From: Verrucomicrobiota bacterium
GTDB lineage: Bacteria; Verrucomicrobiota; Verrucomicrobiia; Chthoniobacterales; JAFAMB01
Reading direction: 5' to 3'
Assembly: GCA_019239825.1 (NCBI GenBank)
Contig: JAFAZK010000147.1
Span: forward strand, 1 to 39,746
DNA: 39,746 bases
This document shows positions 17,032 through 25,270 of the stretch, one piece after another. Under the pieces are notes generated by a model. It saw nothing but the letters and a program-made list of their open reading frames with translations. It ran no database searches and was not told the DNA's origin. The stretch's first letter is position 1. Every line of letters starts with the position of its first letter. The translations under genes and the position numbers were made by a program.

Positions 17032-18012
17032 ATGCATTTGCCATCCCTACGTAGGGGCCTGACCAGCCTCCCGCTCTTGATACTCGCCGGCCTGGCAGCC
17101 TTTAGTCTGGGCGGATCCACGGCGAATGCCCAAAATCTCGCGACTTCCCCGACGTTATCCGCTGCCGGGAGCTCAGGAACCTCGGAGACCGGGACCTTGT
17201 CGGCGTTTTCCTACGAGCTCTCCACCGATGCTGCCTTCATCGGTAGAGGCTCGGTCGACCTCGGTAGCAAGACGGTTGGTATCTTTAAGGAGGTCACTAG
17301 CTCGGCTAGCTTTGTGCTTTCAGGTCAGATCTCCAACCCGTTTATTCTGCGATTAGGTATCGATTGGGACCGGTTTGCTTTCAACACCGGTAACCGGCTA
17401 ACCCCATTACCAGCTTCGGTCGACGCTCTGGACGCGGTCATTGGAGGTGATATTCAGCTCACCTCGGCCTTGCTCATCAGAATAGAGGCTCACCCGGGGA
17501 TCTACGGCAGTTTCAACGAAGTCACCGGACGCGATTTTAACATGCCCGTTCGGATTGGGGCATCTTACTTTAAAAGCGACAGTCTGATCTACGTCGCCGG
17601 AGTTAGTATCGACGTAAATTCGGACTGGCCGGTTATTCCCGCGGTCGGCCTTTACTGGAAGGTGTCGGACCGTTGGGTGATCGACGGCGTCGCTCCCCGG
17701 CCACAGCTCCAGTATATCCTTTCGGATAAGATAACCCTCTTTGCTGGAGCCGACCTGCAGACGGAGACCTTTCGGGTGGACAATCAGTTCGGCACCTCGC
17801 GCGGTATACCAAAGTTGAATCACGCCATTCTGGATTTTTGGGAGATCAGGGGCGGCGCCGGTTTAACTTGGGCCATCACTGGCAAAATCAAACTTGACCT
17901 CGAAGGGGGTGTTGTTCCCTATCGCCAATTCGATTTTAATCGAGCAGATTTCAATATGTCCTCTTCCAGCTGGTCGCCATATATTCGTCTCGGTTTATCC
18001 GCCAGCTTTTGA
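17032..18012 (+). CDS. outer-membrane beta-barrel protein, DUF6268-like
   Basis: A 326-residue protein with a signal peptide (LTSLPLLILAGLAAFSLGGS, cut near TANAQ). The mature chain is a series of amphipathic strands with alternating polar and hydrophobic residues and aromatic ends, closing with SWSPYIRLGLSASF; a terminal Phe is the usual signature of proteins inserted into the outer membrane by the BAM machinery. Strand motifs such as PFILRLGIDWDRFAF and VIPAVGLYWKVSDRWVIDGV match my recollection of the DUF6268 barrel family found in Verrucomicrobiota. The start ATG has no visible Shine-Dalgarno. Its gene ends 41 bp before the second REP-like element. The cargo or role is unknown. Confidence 0.82.
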   Translation: MHLPSLRRGLTSLPLLILAGLAAFSLGGSTANAQNLATSPTLSAAGSSGTSETGTLSAFSYELSTDAAFIGRGSVDLGSKTVGIFKEVTSSASFVLSGQISNPFILRLGIDWDRFAFNTGNRLTPLPASVDALDAVIGGDIQLTSALLIRIEAHPGIYGSFNEVTGRDFNMPVRIGASYFKSDSLIYVAGVSIDVNSDWPVIPAVGLYWKVSDRWVIDGVAPRPQLQYILSDKITLFAGADLQTETFRVDNQFGTSRGIPKLNHAILDFWEIRGGAGLTWAITGKIKLDLEGGVVPYRQFDFNRADFNMSSSSWSPYIRLGLSASF

Positions 18013-18052
18013 AGCAGAGTATTCGGAGATGGGACATTTCGAGATGCTGCGA

Positions 18053-18241
18053 CCTAGCTCCGTAGGAGCGAAATCTTTATAGGTACGTGCAAACAAAGCG
18101 GGTTTAGCTCCGTTAGGAAGCGGCATCTGGGTTTGGCTTCAATCGCCGCACACGAACGTCTTGTTGATATGTCGCTCCTAACGGAGCTAGCCGTGTTTTG
18201 CGTCATTGTATCTATAAAGATTTCGCTCCTACGGAGCTAGG
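18053..18241. repeat. Nested REP-like inverted repeat, copy 2
   Basis: The outer arms (18053-18082 and 18212-18241) are perfect 30-bp reverse complements containing GCTCCGTAGGAGCG followed by AAATCTTTATAG. The inner arms (about 18103-18125 and 18170-18192) carry a variant unit with one extra base, GCTCCGTTAGGA, and pair with each other. It is homologous to copy 1 in layout and arm sequence but has a different centre. It sits between the stops of the convergent barrel and glycosidase genes, so its transcript hairpin could end both messages. The remaining bases of this 360-bp gap (18013-18372) hold no visible gene. Confidence 0.92.
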
Positions 18242-18372
18242 CCGGGACATACATGATAAGTATGCTTCTCAAGCTGTCTCCTTCACCTACCTAGCCGCTT
18301 TCGCTAAGCCTTCTAATGAGTTAACCGGGTCAGAAGGCCGCTAGTTTCCACTATTCGCGTCCACTCGCTGTT

Positions 18373-20505
18373 CTATTCCGGACGCCAGGATTCGAACTCG
18401 GAAAATCCAGCCCAGGCGCCAGGTTGAGGGGTCACTATGACTCGTAACTGCTGGGTAGAAATCGCGGGGAACGTGATCCGATTCAGATCATTCCCAACCG
18501 GCGTGCTGGGCTGGCGATTTTGATTGGGGATATCTTGCCATTGCCCGTTAGTATCCAGGTATTGGAGCTCATAACTGACCGGCGGTTTAACTCCTCCGTT
18601 GTCATTATAGAAATAAATCCTGATATCGCTAACCGATTGAACCTGACCGAAATTAACCGACCACCAATCGGTTGGATTGGGTGATCCGTAGTCGGTCCAA
18701 CGTGTATTCGGGATATTCAGGAAAGCCACTTGCCCGTCGATGGCTCGTTGAGCGTCATCATAAGGGCTGGTGTATGACGCGCTGGCAATCGGATATGGAG
18801 CGGGGGAAAGCGGCCCTCCCCAAGCGTTCACCGCGTCATTGACGAGAATCGGCAGATTTTGGCGTCGCCCTGGCGGAACCGGAATGATCACCGGCTGGAT
18901 GGCGCTCTTCGCAAGGACAACGTTGCCATCAATATAAACTCTGAAGCCCGCGCCTTGCTGATAGTGGGAGCCATCTCGATCCCAAACAATAGAAATATTC
19001 CGGCCATGATAAGCGACGTTTTCCACGGCGAAGTAATCCCACGAATCCGGGACCAACGGATTGATAACTAACGTGTCCGTCAGTTGCGGACGGATCCCGA
19101 GTAGTCCGGAGAGAACCAGATCGTTGAAAGTCGAATGATTGTAGTCTTCGCTGTGGTTAGGCGTGTCATAAATCCAGTCCGCTTGATCAGGATCATGCGC
19201 CTCGGCTACGTAGGGTTGCCCGTTCTTCTGTTGAGCAAACGCGTAGGCTGACAACACATTGTAATAGTCCTGCTTCGTCACGTAAGTTTGAGGTGGATAA
19301 TCGATCAGCAGATTGGCCAAACCGGTTAAAGTCTGGCTGGTAGCATACGGCCACACGGGCCCATCCCAGTGACAACAACCGCTGGCCGCCTGGTACATAA
19401 ACCACTGGCTGCGGCGCTCGACCGTCGTCGTGCTGAAGTCGCTGAAGAAGCCTTCTGGATCCAACAATTCGGTCCAAGCGACCGAACGATTCGGGCCTGG
19501 CATTTCGAACATCCACGGCACAAAACCGATCTCCTCGCGATCGACAATTTTAATTAGGTCCGGATTATTATCTAGCATCACATGCTTATAAAAGTCGGTA
19601 GTGGAATCCCACAGGTACTGGTCTTGAGCTTTCTGCAATTGAGCGGCCTTAACAATGAACTGAACCGAGGTAGTCAGATCCCCCTTTAACGCCGCCAAGA
19701 TACTGATGGCCTTGGCATCTCCGAATTGATAAGCATTGATGGTCGGACGGTATCCGTCGCCCCCGTGATACGGATCCGGACTTTGATAGGAACTGGCTGA
19801 ATACTCCATGGCATCCCAAACCGGTGTTTGCCAATAAAGCCCAAGTTGCTGATTAAACTGACCGGACCAGCCGTTATAAAAGGCGATTAACTGCGGCAAG
19901 AGAGTAGTCGCGAAACCGATGTTCCCGGTGACTTTAACTCGCTGAAGAACGGCGGATCCGGCCCAGAACGAGTATTCGTGCGCCCAGTCGGTGGTATTGG
20001 GATTCACGCTATCGTTAGCCGGCTTGGCGCTGGCGCCATCTCCGGTGAGCCAGAAACGGATATGATCATCGAGATAACGCTGGTCGCGTATCCAGCGCGC
20101 TTCGGCGATATGATGGCCGGCAGCTGCAGATATTCCCCCGTACGGCGCCGAGTAGAAAACCGGACCCAGGAACTCGGTCACAATCCAGCCGTTCTTTGCT
20201 CCAGTATATTTCTGCGCTTCATGGGCCACTCGCCACCGATAGTAGTAAACGCTTTCGATCGTTTGATCCGGAAGATCGATAAAGGGCACGTTAGCCTGGT
20301 ACCAGGCTGGTTCCGGGAACCCGCTGAGCACGGCGTCCTGATTAACGAAATGAGTGGTGGGTCCGACCACCGGATAAACCGGTGGAGGTGTCTGAGCAAA
20401 ACTCGTTGCTGAACCGAAGACGGAAATGCCGGCTAATGCGAGGCCCAGGCTGAGTTTGGAGGCAGGTGCAGAGAACGCTGCACGAAGGAATGCAAACGGT
20501 TTCAT
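18373..20505 (-). CDS. exported (alpha/alpha)6 glycoside hydrolase, MGH1-like, with C-terminal discoidin domain
   Basis: A 710-residue exported protein. The signal peptide spans about residues 1-38 (LSLGLALAGISVFGSATSFA, then Q). The core, about 60-480, reads as an (alpha/alpha)6 toroid of the MGH1/GH63-like clan: AGHHIAEARWIRDQRYLDDH, YWQTPVWDAMEYS, HWDGPVWPYATSQTLTGLAN and PNHSEDYNHSTFNDLVLSG. A beta-sandwich linker follows (TLVINPLVPDSWDYFAVENV). The C-terminus, about 575-710, is F5/8 type C-like (SASYTSPYDDAQRAIDG, WWSVNFGQVQSVSDIRIYFY, LRVIVTP), a carbohydrate-binding module. Acidic residues in WDAMEY and HSEDYNH are candidates for catalysis, not proven. AAAGGA lies 8 bases before the ATG. 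It probably removes glucose- or mannose-type sugars outside the cell. Confidence 0.85.
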   Translation of the reverse strand: MKPFAFLRAAFSAPASKLSLGLALAGISVFGSATSFAQTPPPVYPVVGPTTHFVNQDAVLSGFPEPAWYQANVPFIDLPDQTIESVYYYRWRVAHEAQKYTGAKNGWIVTEFLGPVFYSAPYGGISAAAGHHIAEARWIRDQRYLDDHIRFWLTGDGASAKPANDSVNPNTTDWAHEYSFWAGSAVLQRVKVTGNIGFATTLLPQLIAFYNGWSGQFNQQLGLYWQTPVWDAMEYSASSYQSPDPYHGGDGYRPTINAYQFGDAKAISILAALKGDLTTSVQFIVKAAQLQKAQDQYLWDSTTDFYKHVMLDNNPDLIKIVDREEIGFVPWMFEMPGPNRSVAWTELLDPEGFFSDFSTTTVERRSQWFMYQAASGCCHWDGPVWPYATSQTLTGLANLLIDYPPQTYVTKQDYYNVLSAYAFAQQKNGQPYVAEAHDPDQADWIYDTPNHSEDYNHSTFNDLVLSGLLGIRPQLTDTLVINPLVPDSWDYFAVENVAYHGRNISIVWDRDGSHYQQGAGFRVYIDGNVVLAKSAIQPVIIPVPPGRRQNLPILVNDAVNAWGGPLSPAPYPIASASYTSPYDDAQRAIDGQVAFLNIPNTRWTDYGSPNPTDWWSVNFGQVQSVSDIRIYFYNDNGGVKPPVSYELQYLDTNGQWQDIPNQNRQPSTPVGNDLNRITFPAISTQQLRVIVTPQPGAWAGFSEFESWRPE

Positions 20506-20619
20506 TGGGGGAATCCTTTCGAGATACGAACTGTCCTATTTATAAAAGCCTAAACAGCGTACCGATAACGCGCTTGTGCTTACCAGCAAATTCCACTCGC
20601 AGAGGCCTCCCAGTAAGCA

Positions 20620-21375
20620 TCATGGCGAACGCAACACCCAAGTCGTCTCGCCGGCGGCACAAATGAAACCGAGGTTTTGCAAGATCGGTCTGCTCGTTTC
20701 TCGAGCGTCGGAGATAAGGTAACGACAACCACGACGTTGGGCTTCCTTAGCGCGTTCGGCCACCAGAGCGCGATATAAACCTTGCCGGCGGTAAGAAGGA
20801 CTGACGCCGCCTCCGAATAGCAATCCGAAATTCGGCCAACCCATCTCAAGACGAGCGGAAGCAACCGCCATACCGGAAACCAACGCGACGTAGAGTGCTA
20901 GGTTGGGGTCATCCAAGCAACTGGAATACGCAGCCAGCCGCCAGCTCTCGTCCTCACCGAAGGCCGCACCAGATGCTTCGATGAAGCCTGGCAAGTCGGC
21001 CACGGTGGAGACCCGCCGAATCTCGACCTCCCGCGCGACCGGCGCCGTTAGTTGATTCGCCAGATCAAAAATCATTAGCGTTCCGGGCGGCTCCGGCTCG
21101 AACCCTGCCTCTGCCAGCCAATCGCCCAGCCCGGCTGGCTCGTCATGTTGGTAAACCCGCCAGATCAACTGGTCACCCCGAGAGCGAAAATAAGCGGCTT
21201 GACTGGCCACCGCTGCACGCGCGGCGGCTGGGGCCGAATCCCACCAACAAATGAAATTGAAATGGCCGGTCAATCGGGTAACACCACCCGTTCGCTCGAT
21301 TTGGACTCCCGGTTGCGCTTGGGGCCGCGCCCGGACTTCTGAATCATACTGGGAGAGGACGCGGCCGAGATCCAT
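20620..21375 (-). CDS. GNAT-family N-acetyltransferase
   Basis: A 251-residue GNAT acetyltransferase, which moves acetyl from acetyl-CoA to an amine. The C-terminal half holds the catalytic fold: SARLEMGWPNFGLLFGGG, the acetyl-CoA motif A as VSPSYRRQGLYRALVAERAK (R-R-Q-G-L-Y), and motif B SRPILQNLGFICAAG. The N-terminal half (residues 1-120) has a weak second GNAT-like pattern (FRSRGDQLIWRVYQHDEPAG, then LAEAGFEPEPPGTLMIFDL), so the protein may be a degenerate double GNAT, a known arrangement. It lies upstream of the exported glycosidase on the same strand with a 114-bp gap and is divergent from the ABC operon. The substrate is unknown. Confidence 0.86.
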   Translation of the reverse strand: MDLGRVLSQYDSEVRARPQAQPGVQIERTGGVTRLTGHFNFICWWDSAPAAARAAVASQAAYFRSRGDQLIWRVYQHDEPAGLGDWLAEAGFEPEPPGTLMIFDLANQLTAPVAREVEIRRVSTVADLPGFIEASGAAFGEDESWRLAAYSSCLDDPNLALYVALVSGMAVASARLEMGWPNFGLLFGGGVSPSYRRQGLYRALVAERAKEAQRRGCRYLISDARETSRPILQNLGFICAAGETTWVLRSP

Positions 21376-21472
21376 TCAGTGACACTATCGCAAGATGAGC
21401 TGGTTTTGAAGTGGAGCGATTCGAAAAGGGACGAACCTACTCGATAAAGAGGTTAGACGGCCTCAAAGAAAG

Positions 21473-21486
21473 CGCTTGCGCAAGCG
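21473..21486. promoter_or_regulatory. Palindrome resembling a LacI-family operator
   Basis: CGCTTGCGCAAGCG is a perfect 14-bp palindrome, flanked by AAAG and TTTG so that most outer bases also pair. LacI-family operators share the central CG and the AAnCGnTT form, which AAAGCGCTT fits. It lies 147 bp upstream of the ABC operon whose last gene encodes a LacI regulator, making self-regulation of the operon likely. Confidence 0.6.
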
Positions 21487-21632
21487 TTTGCTTATGTTAC
21501 CTAGCCTCAATGGAATGATCGTGTCTTCCGCTTCCCCCCAAGCAGCCAGTCCTTCAATCCATAAGCTCCCCCTCTCCCCGGCTTCATGTTCCTGACGTCT
21601 CTGATAAACAGATCGACACTGCCAAAAGACGT

Positions 21633-24242
21633 ATGAATCCTCAGCCTACCGAGTTCGCATCTGAGAAAGGCGCTGGCCAAAGCGTCCTTGGTCTGCGGAA
21701 GGCAACTAAGGTTTTTGGCGGTACAGTGGCTTTGCAGGACGTTTCTTTAAATCTCCGCTCTGGCGAGGTCCTGGCGTTGCTAGGAGAGAATGGCGCCGGC
21801 AAGAGCACCTGCGTCAAGCTGCTAAGCGGCTTGTATCGGCCTGATCAGGGCGAAATTATCCTCGACGATGTTCCGACCGAGCTGACCTCACCACTGGACG
21901 CATTCCAGCGCGGTATCTCAGTAGTGCACCAACATCCGGGCCTGTTCGGCGACCTCAGTGTGGCCGAGAACGTTTTCGTCGGGCATATGCCCAGGGACAA
22001 ATTCCGCCGATTGGATCATGCCGCCATGCAGGGGCGAGCGGCAGAGCTCCTGGACGTGGTCGGTCTCGATTGTGATCCGAGCGTTCCATTGAACCGCCTG
22101 CGCAGTTCCGAACAACAATTGGTTGAGATCGCGCGCGCACTCTCTGCCGAGGCGCGCGTCTTGATTCTGGATGAGCCCACAGCCGCTCTATCGCAAAGAG
22201 AAGTGGAGCGGTTGTTCTTGGTTATCCAGCAACTGCGCACACGGCAGGTTGCGATGATGTTTGTTAGTCATAGGATGGAGGAGATCTATCTCTTGTCGGA
22301 CCGAGTAACCGTCTTGCGAGATGGACATCATGTAGCTACCGAACCGGTCAGCTCGATGTCGCGGGATCGTGCGGTTCAGCTGATGGTCGGCCGATCCCTT
22401 AGCGGCATGTATCCCGCAAAAGACCCACAGCCCGGTGAGATCTTCTTCGAAGTGTCCGCGCTCGGCTTGGGCGATGTTTTCACGGACGTTTCTTTCGCCG
22501 TGAGGACCGGAGAGATACTCGGGCTGGGAGGGCTAGTCGGTAGCGGCCGGACTGAGATTGCGCGCGTCATTTTTGGAATCGATCAGCCAACCCAGGGGAC
22601 GATGCGGCTGGCGGGTAGACCGATCTCATTTCGTTCGCCGAGCGACGCCATGGCGGCAGGGATCGCTTACTTATCAGAGGATCGATTGGGTCAAAGTCTC
22701 GTCATGGATCAAGCGATCTTGTCGAACGCAACTTTACCCACAATCGAGCGAGCCACCGTGGCGGGCCTCATCAGCGCAACCAAAGAACTTGCCCTGGTCC
22801 GGCCTGATCTCGAGCGGATGAAACTTCGGTTTCGCAGTTACGATCAACCGGTCAAAACGCTTTCCGGTGGAAACCAGCAGAAAGTGGTCGTTGCAAAATG
22901 GCTGGCGACTAAACCTCGGTTGCTGATTCTCGATGAGCCAACTCAAGGAGTCGATGTCCAGACCAAGGCCGAGGTACATAGTCTGATCGCCGACCTCGCT
23001 AGAAGCGGGATGGCAATTATTCTGATCTCCTCTGAACTGCCGGAATTGATTGGGATGAGCGACCGCATCCTGGTTTTGCGCGAGGGGCAGGTCATGGATG
23101 AAATGGAGAGTGCGGATGCGACTCCTGAACGGGTGCTTAAGGCGGCGACCGATGCCGCTGGCGAATTCGGTTTGGACGGCAACAAAGATAATCACCTGGC
23201 CAGCACTGCCAGTCTGCGGGTGCACCAGGAACCGTCTAGCCCGAAGCCATTGAATCCGCTGGTTTCGGCAATTCGACGATTTTTGCTTAAACGGGAGTTC
23301 GGACTGGTCGCGGCCATGGCCGCCGTCATTATCCCGGTCGCTGCCATTAACCCGCGCATGTTGAGCGGCCCGAACGTCACGGCGTTGTCGATGGACGCCG
23401 CACTGTTAATCATCGTCGCGGTTGCGCAAATGCTGGTCCTGTTAACCAGGAACATCGATTTATCGGTAGCGTCCGTCATTGGGCTTTCGGCCTATGGAGC
23501 AGCCACGACGCTGCACGCGCATCCCGAATTGAATGTTTTTGCCGGACTAGCTGTTGCCAGCGGGATCGGCTTGCTGTGCGGGTTAGTGAACGGCGCGGTG
23601 GTCACGATCGGCCGAGTACCAGCGATTGTAGTGACGCTAGGGACACTCTCGGTGTTCAGGGGTATCGACAGCTTGTGGACCGGCGGCAAACAAATCAGCG
23701 CCGACCAAGTGCCGCAAGCTTGGCTTGACCTGACCACGGGGCGAGTAGCTGGTGTCCCGGGGCTCGTCTTTATCGCCGCCGGAGTGCTTTTAGTCACCGC
23801 ATTCGTTCTTCGTTCACTGCCGTTAGGGCGCGAACTTTATGCAATTGGATCGAATCCCGACGGCGCTGAGTTGATCGGTATTCCGGTGAAACGCCGGGTG
23901 CTAGGTGCTTTTGCTGTAGCTGGACTATTAGCTGGCTTTGATGGCGGACTCTGGGCCTCGCGATATGCCACGATCGATGCTCGGGTTGCTACCGGATTCG
24001 AACTGACCGTGATTGCTTGCGTCGTGGTCGGCGGCGTAGCGATTCGGGGCGGAGCAGGAACAGTGCTGGGGATCACTTTGGGAGCACTCACTCTCCTGAT
24101 TATCCGAAATGGACTTATTTTGATTCGGGTCGATCCACTCTGGCTGGAAGGCGTGTACGGGCTGGTAATCCTGGGCGCCGTCACGATCAATTTAATCGTG
24201 ACCCGGCGGTCTCAATCTCACCTCCGGAGGAAACATCCGTGA
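21633..24242 (+). CDS. fused sugar ABC transporter: double ATPase plus permease (rhamnose/ribose type)
   Basis: One 869-residue protein joins two parts normally made separately in CUT2 sugar importers. Residues about 18-500 are an RbsA/RhaT-like double ATPase. The first domain has Walker A GENGAGKST, a degenerate signature RSSEQQLVEIARAL (LSxGQ expected) and Walker B LILDEPTAAL. The second has the usual degenerate P-loop GLVGSGRTEIAR, the intact signature LSGGNQQKVVVAKWL and LILDEPTQGVD. Residues about 545-860 are an RbsC-like permease with several membrane helices (VAAMAAVIIPVAAINPRML, NIDLSVASVIGLSAYG, YAIGSNPDGAELIGIPV). The reading frame is continuous. The GTG of the next permease overlaps its stop (GTGA), so the operon is translationally coupled. 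The binding-protein gene points to rhamnose or a similar sugar. Confidence 0.93.
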   Translation: MNPQPTEFASEKGAGQSVLGLRKATKVFGGTVALQDVSLNLRSGEVLALLGENGAGKSTCVKLLSGLYRPDQGEIILDDVPTELTSPLDAFQRGISVVHQHPGLFGDLSVAENVFVGHMPRDKFRRLDHAAMQGRAAELLDVVGLDCDPSVPLNRLRSSEQQLVEIARALSAEARVLILDEPTAALSQREVERLFLVIQQLRTRQVAMMFVSHRMEEIYLLSDRVTVLRDGHHVATEPVSSMSRDRAVQLMVGRSLSGMYPAKDPQPGEIFFEVSALGLGDVFTDVSFAVRTGEILGLGGLVGSGRTEIARVIFGIDQPTQGTMRLAGRPISFRSPSDAMAAGIAYLSEDRLGQSLVMDQAILSNATLPTIERATVAGLISATKELALVRPDLERMKLRFRSYDQPVKTLSGGNQQKVVVAKWLATKPRLLILDEPTQGVDVQTKAEVHSLIADLARSGMAIILISSELPELIGMSDRILVLREGQVMDEMESADATPERVLKAATDAAGEFGLDGNKDNHLASTASLRVHQEPSSPKPLNPLVSAIRRFLLKREFGLVAAMAAVIIPVAAINPRMLSGPNVTALSMDAALLIIVAVAQMLVLLTRNIDLSVASVIGLSAYGAATTLHAHPELNVFAGLAVASGIGLLCGLVNGAVVTIGRVPAIVVTLGTLSVFRGIDSLWTGGKQISADQVPQAWLDLTTGRVAGVPGLVFIAAGVLLVTAFVLRSLPLGRELYAIGSNPDGAELIGIPVKRRVLGAFAVAGLLAGFDGGLWASRYATIDARVATGFELTVIACVVVGGVAIRGGAGTVLGITLGALTLLIIRNGLILIRVDPLWLEGVYGLVILGAVTINLIVTRRSQSHLRRKHP

Positions 24243-25270
24243 AACGGCTTAGCTGGTTGGCAACGTGGGACTCTTTCCTGGGAGTCGTGACCATCGGCCT
24301 TGTGCTATATGCGGTGATCTTCGTGCCAGGCTTTGCCACCAGCTTCAATATTTCTCAGGCCATCGCTGGCATGTCCGAGAAAGCGTTGATCGTGCTACCC
24401 ATGGTGCTCTTGATTATCGCTCGCGAGATTGATTTGTCGGTAGCCAGCATGTTAGCTCTCACTAGCGTGGTGCTGGGAATGTTGGTGCAAGCCAGCGTGC
24501 CACTTTTACCCGCTACTTTCATCGTTCTGCTGTTTGGTGGAATGTTAGGCGCCTTCAATGGCCTGATGGTTACCTGGCTGGGTCTCCCTTCTTTGGTGGT
24601 GACCTTGGGTACACTCGCCATGTTTCGCGGGATCGGCTATATCCTGATCGGCTCACGTTCGATCAACCAGTTTCCGGATGCTCTGACCGATTTCGGCATC
24701 AATAGCGTAGGGGAAACTCCCCTGCCCTGGACTATCGTACCGTTTCTGATCCTGGCGCCGCTTTTCGCGGTGGTATTACAACGTACGCCAATCGGTAGAC
24801 GAATTTACGCGATTGGGGGGAACCCCGATGCCGCCCTTTATTCAGGAGTTAAAACTCAAAAACAACGCTTTTGGCTTTTTGTTCTCAGCGGCCTGATCTG
24901 CGCTATCGCGGGGGTGGTTTTTACGGCGCGCCTGGCCAATGCCCGAGCAAACAATGCGGTCGGATTTGAGCTCGACGTGATCACCATCGTCCTTTTAGGA
25001 GGAATTAATGTCTTTGGCGGGCGAGGCCGGCTGACCGGGGTTCTCTGGGCGCTTTGCTTGATCGCAGTCGTCAGAAACGTCCTCGGGTTAAGCCGGATCG
25101 GCGGAGACGCTCAAGGCACCGTGATCGGGTTGATCCTGATTGTTTCTCTCCTCTTAAGCAATTCCACCAACCTGGTGCATCGAGTCATAAGTAGAAGGTC
25201 CGCCGGTTCGAGGCCCGGCGGCCGAGAGCCATTCTCGTCCCTAAACGATCATACCCCAGAACAAACATGA
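24239..25270 (+). CDS. sugar ABC transporter permease, second subunit (RhaQ/RbsC type)
   Basis: A 343-residue inner-membrane permease of the CUT2 family. Helices are evident (SFLGVVTIGLVLYAVIFVPG, IVLPMVLLIIAREIDLSVAS, WLFVLSGLICAIAGVVFTAR), with family motifs REIDLSVASMLALTSVVLG, TLGTLAMFRGIGYI, IYAIGGNPDAALYSGV and LLGGINVFGGRGRL. The start is GTG 24239, not an upstream codon. It overlaps the stop of the fused gene, and the palindromic CCTCCGGAGG upstream gives a strong Shine-Dalgarno with about 9-base spacing. With the permease half of the fused protein it should form the two-permease channel seen in rhamnose importers (RhaP/RhaQ). Its stop overlaps the next ATG (ATGA). Confidence 0.93.
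   Translation: MKRLSWLATWDSFLGVVTIGLVLYAVIFVPGFATSFNISQAIAGMSEKALIVLPMVLLIIAREIDLSVASMLALTSVVLGMLVQASVPLLPATFIVLLFGGMLGAFNGLMVTWLGLPSLVVTLGTLAMFRGIGYILIGSRSINQFPDALTDFGINSVGETPLPWTIVPFLILAPLFAVVLQRTPIGRRIYAIGGNPDAALYSGVKTQKQRFWLFVLSGLICAIAGVVFTARLANARANNAVGFELDVITIVLLGGINVFGGRGRLTGVLWALCLIAVVRNVLGLSRIGGDAQGTVIGLILIVSLLLSNSTNLVHRVISRRSAGSRPGGREPFSSLNDHTPEQT

Noticed and set aside
16635..17120. A 161-codon open frame on the reverse strand between the DJ-1/PfpI and barrel genes, and an overlapping forward frame at 16712-17062.
   Set aside because: Both consist of low-information Arg/Pro/Ser-rich text. The reverse frame contains GREDSNLE, the wording typical of false proteins read from tRNA-like DNA. 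No Shine-Dalgarno and no family match.
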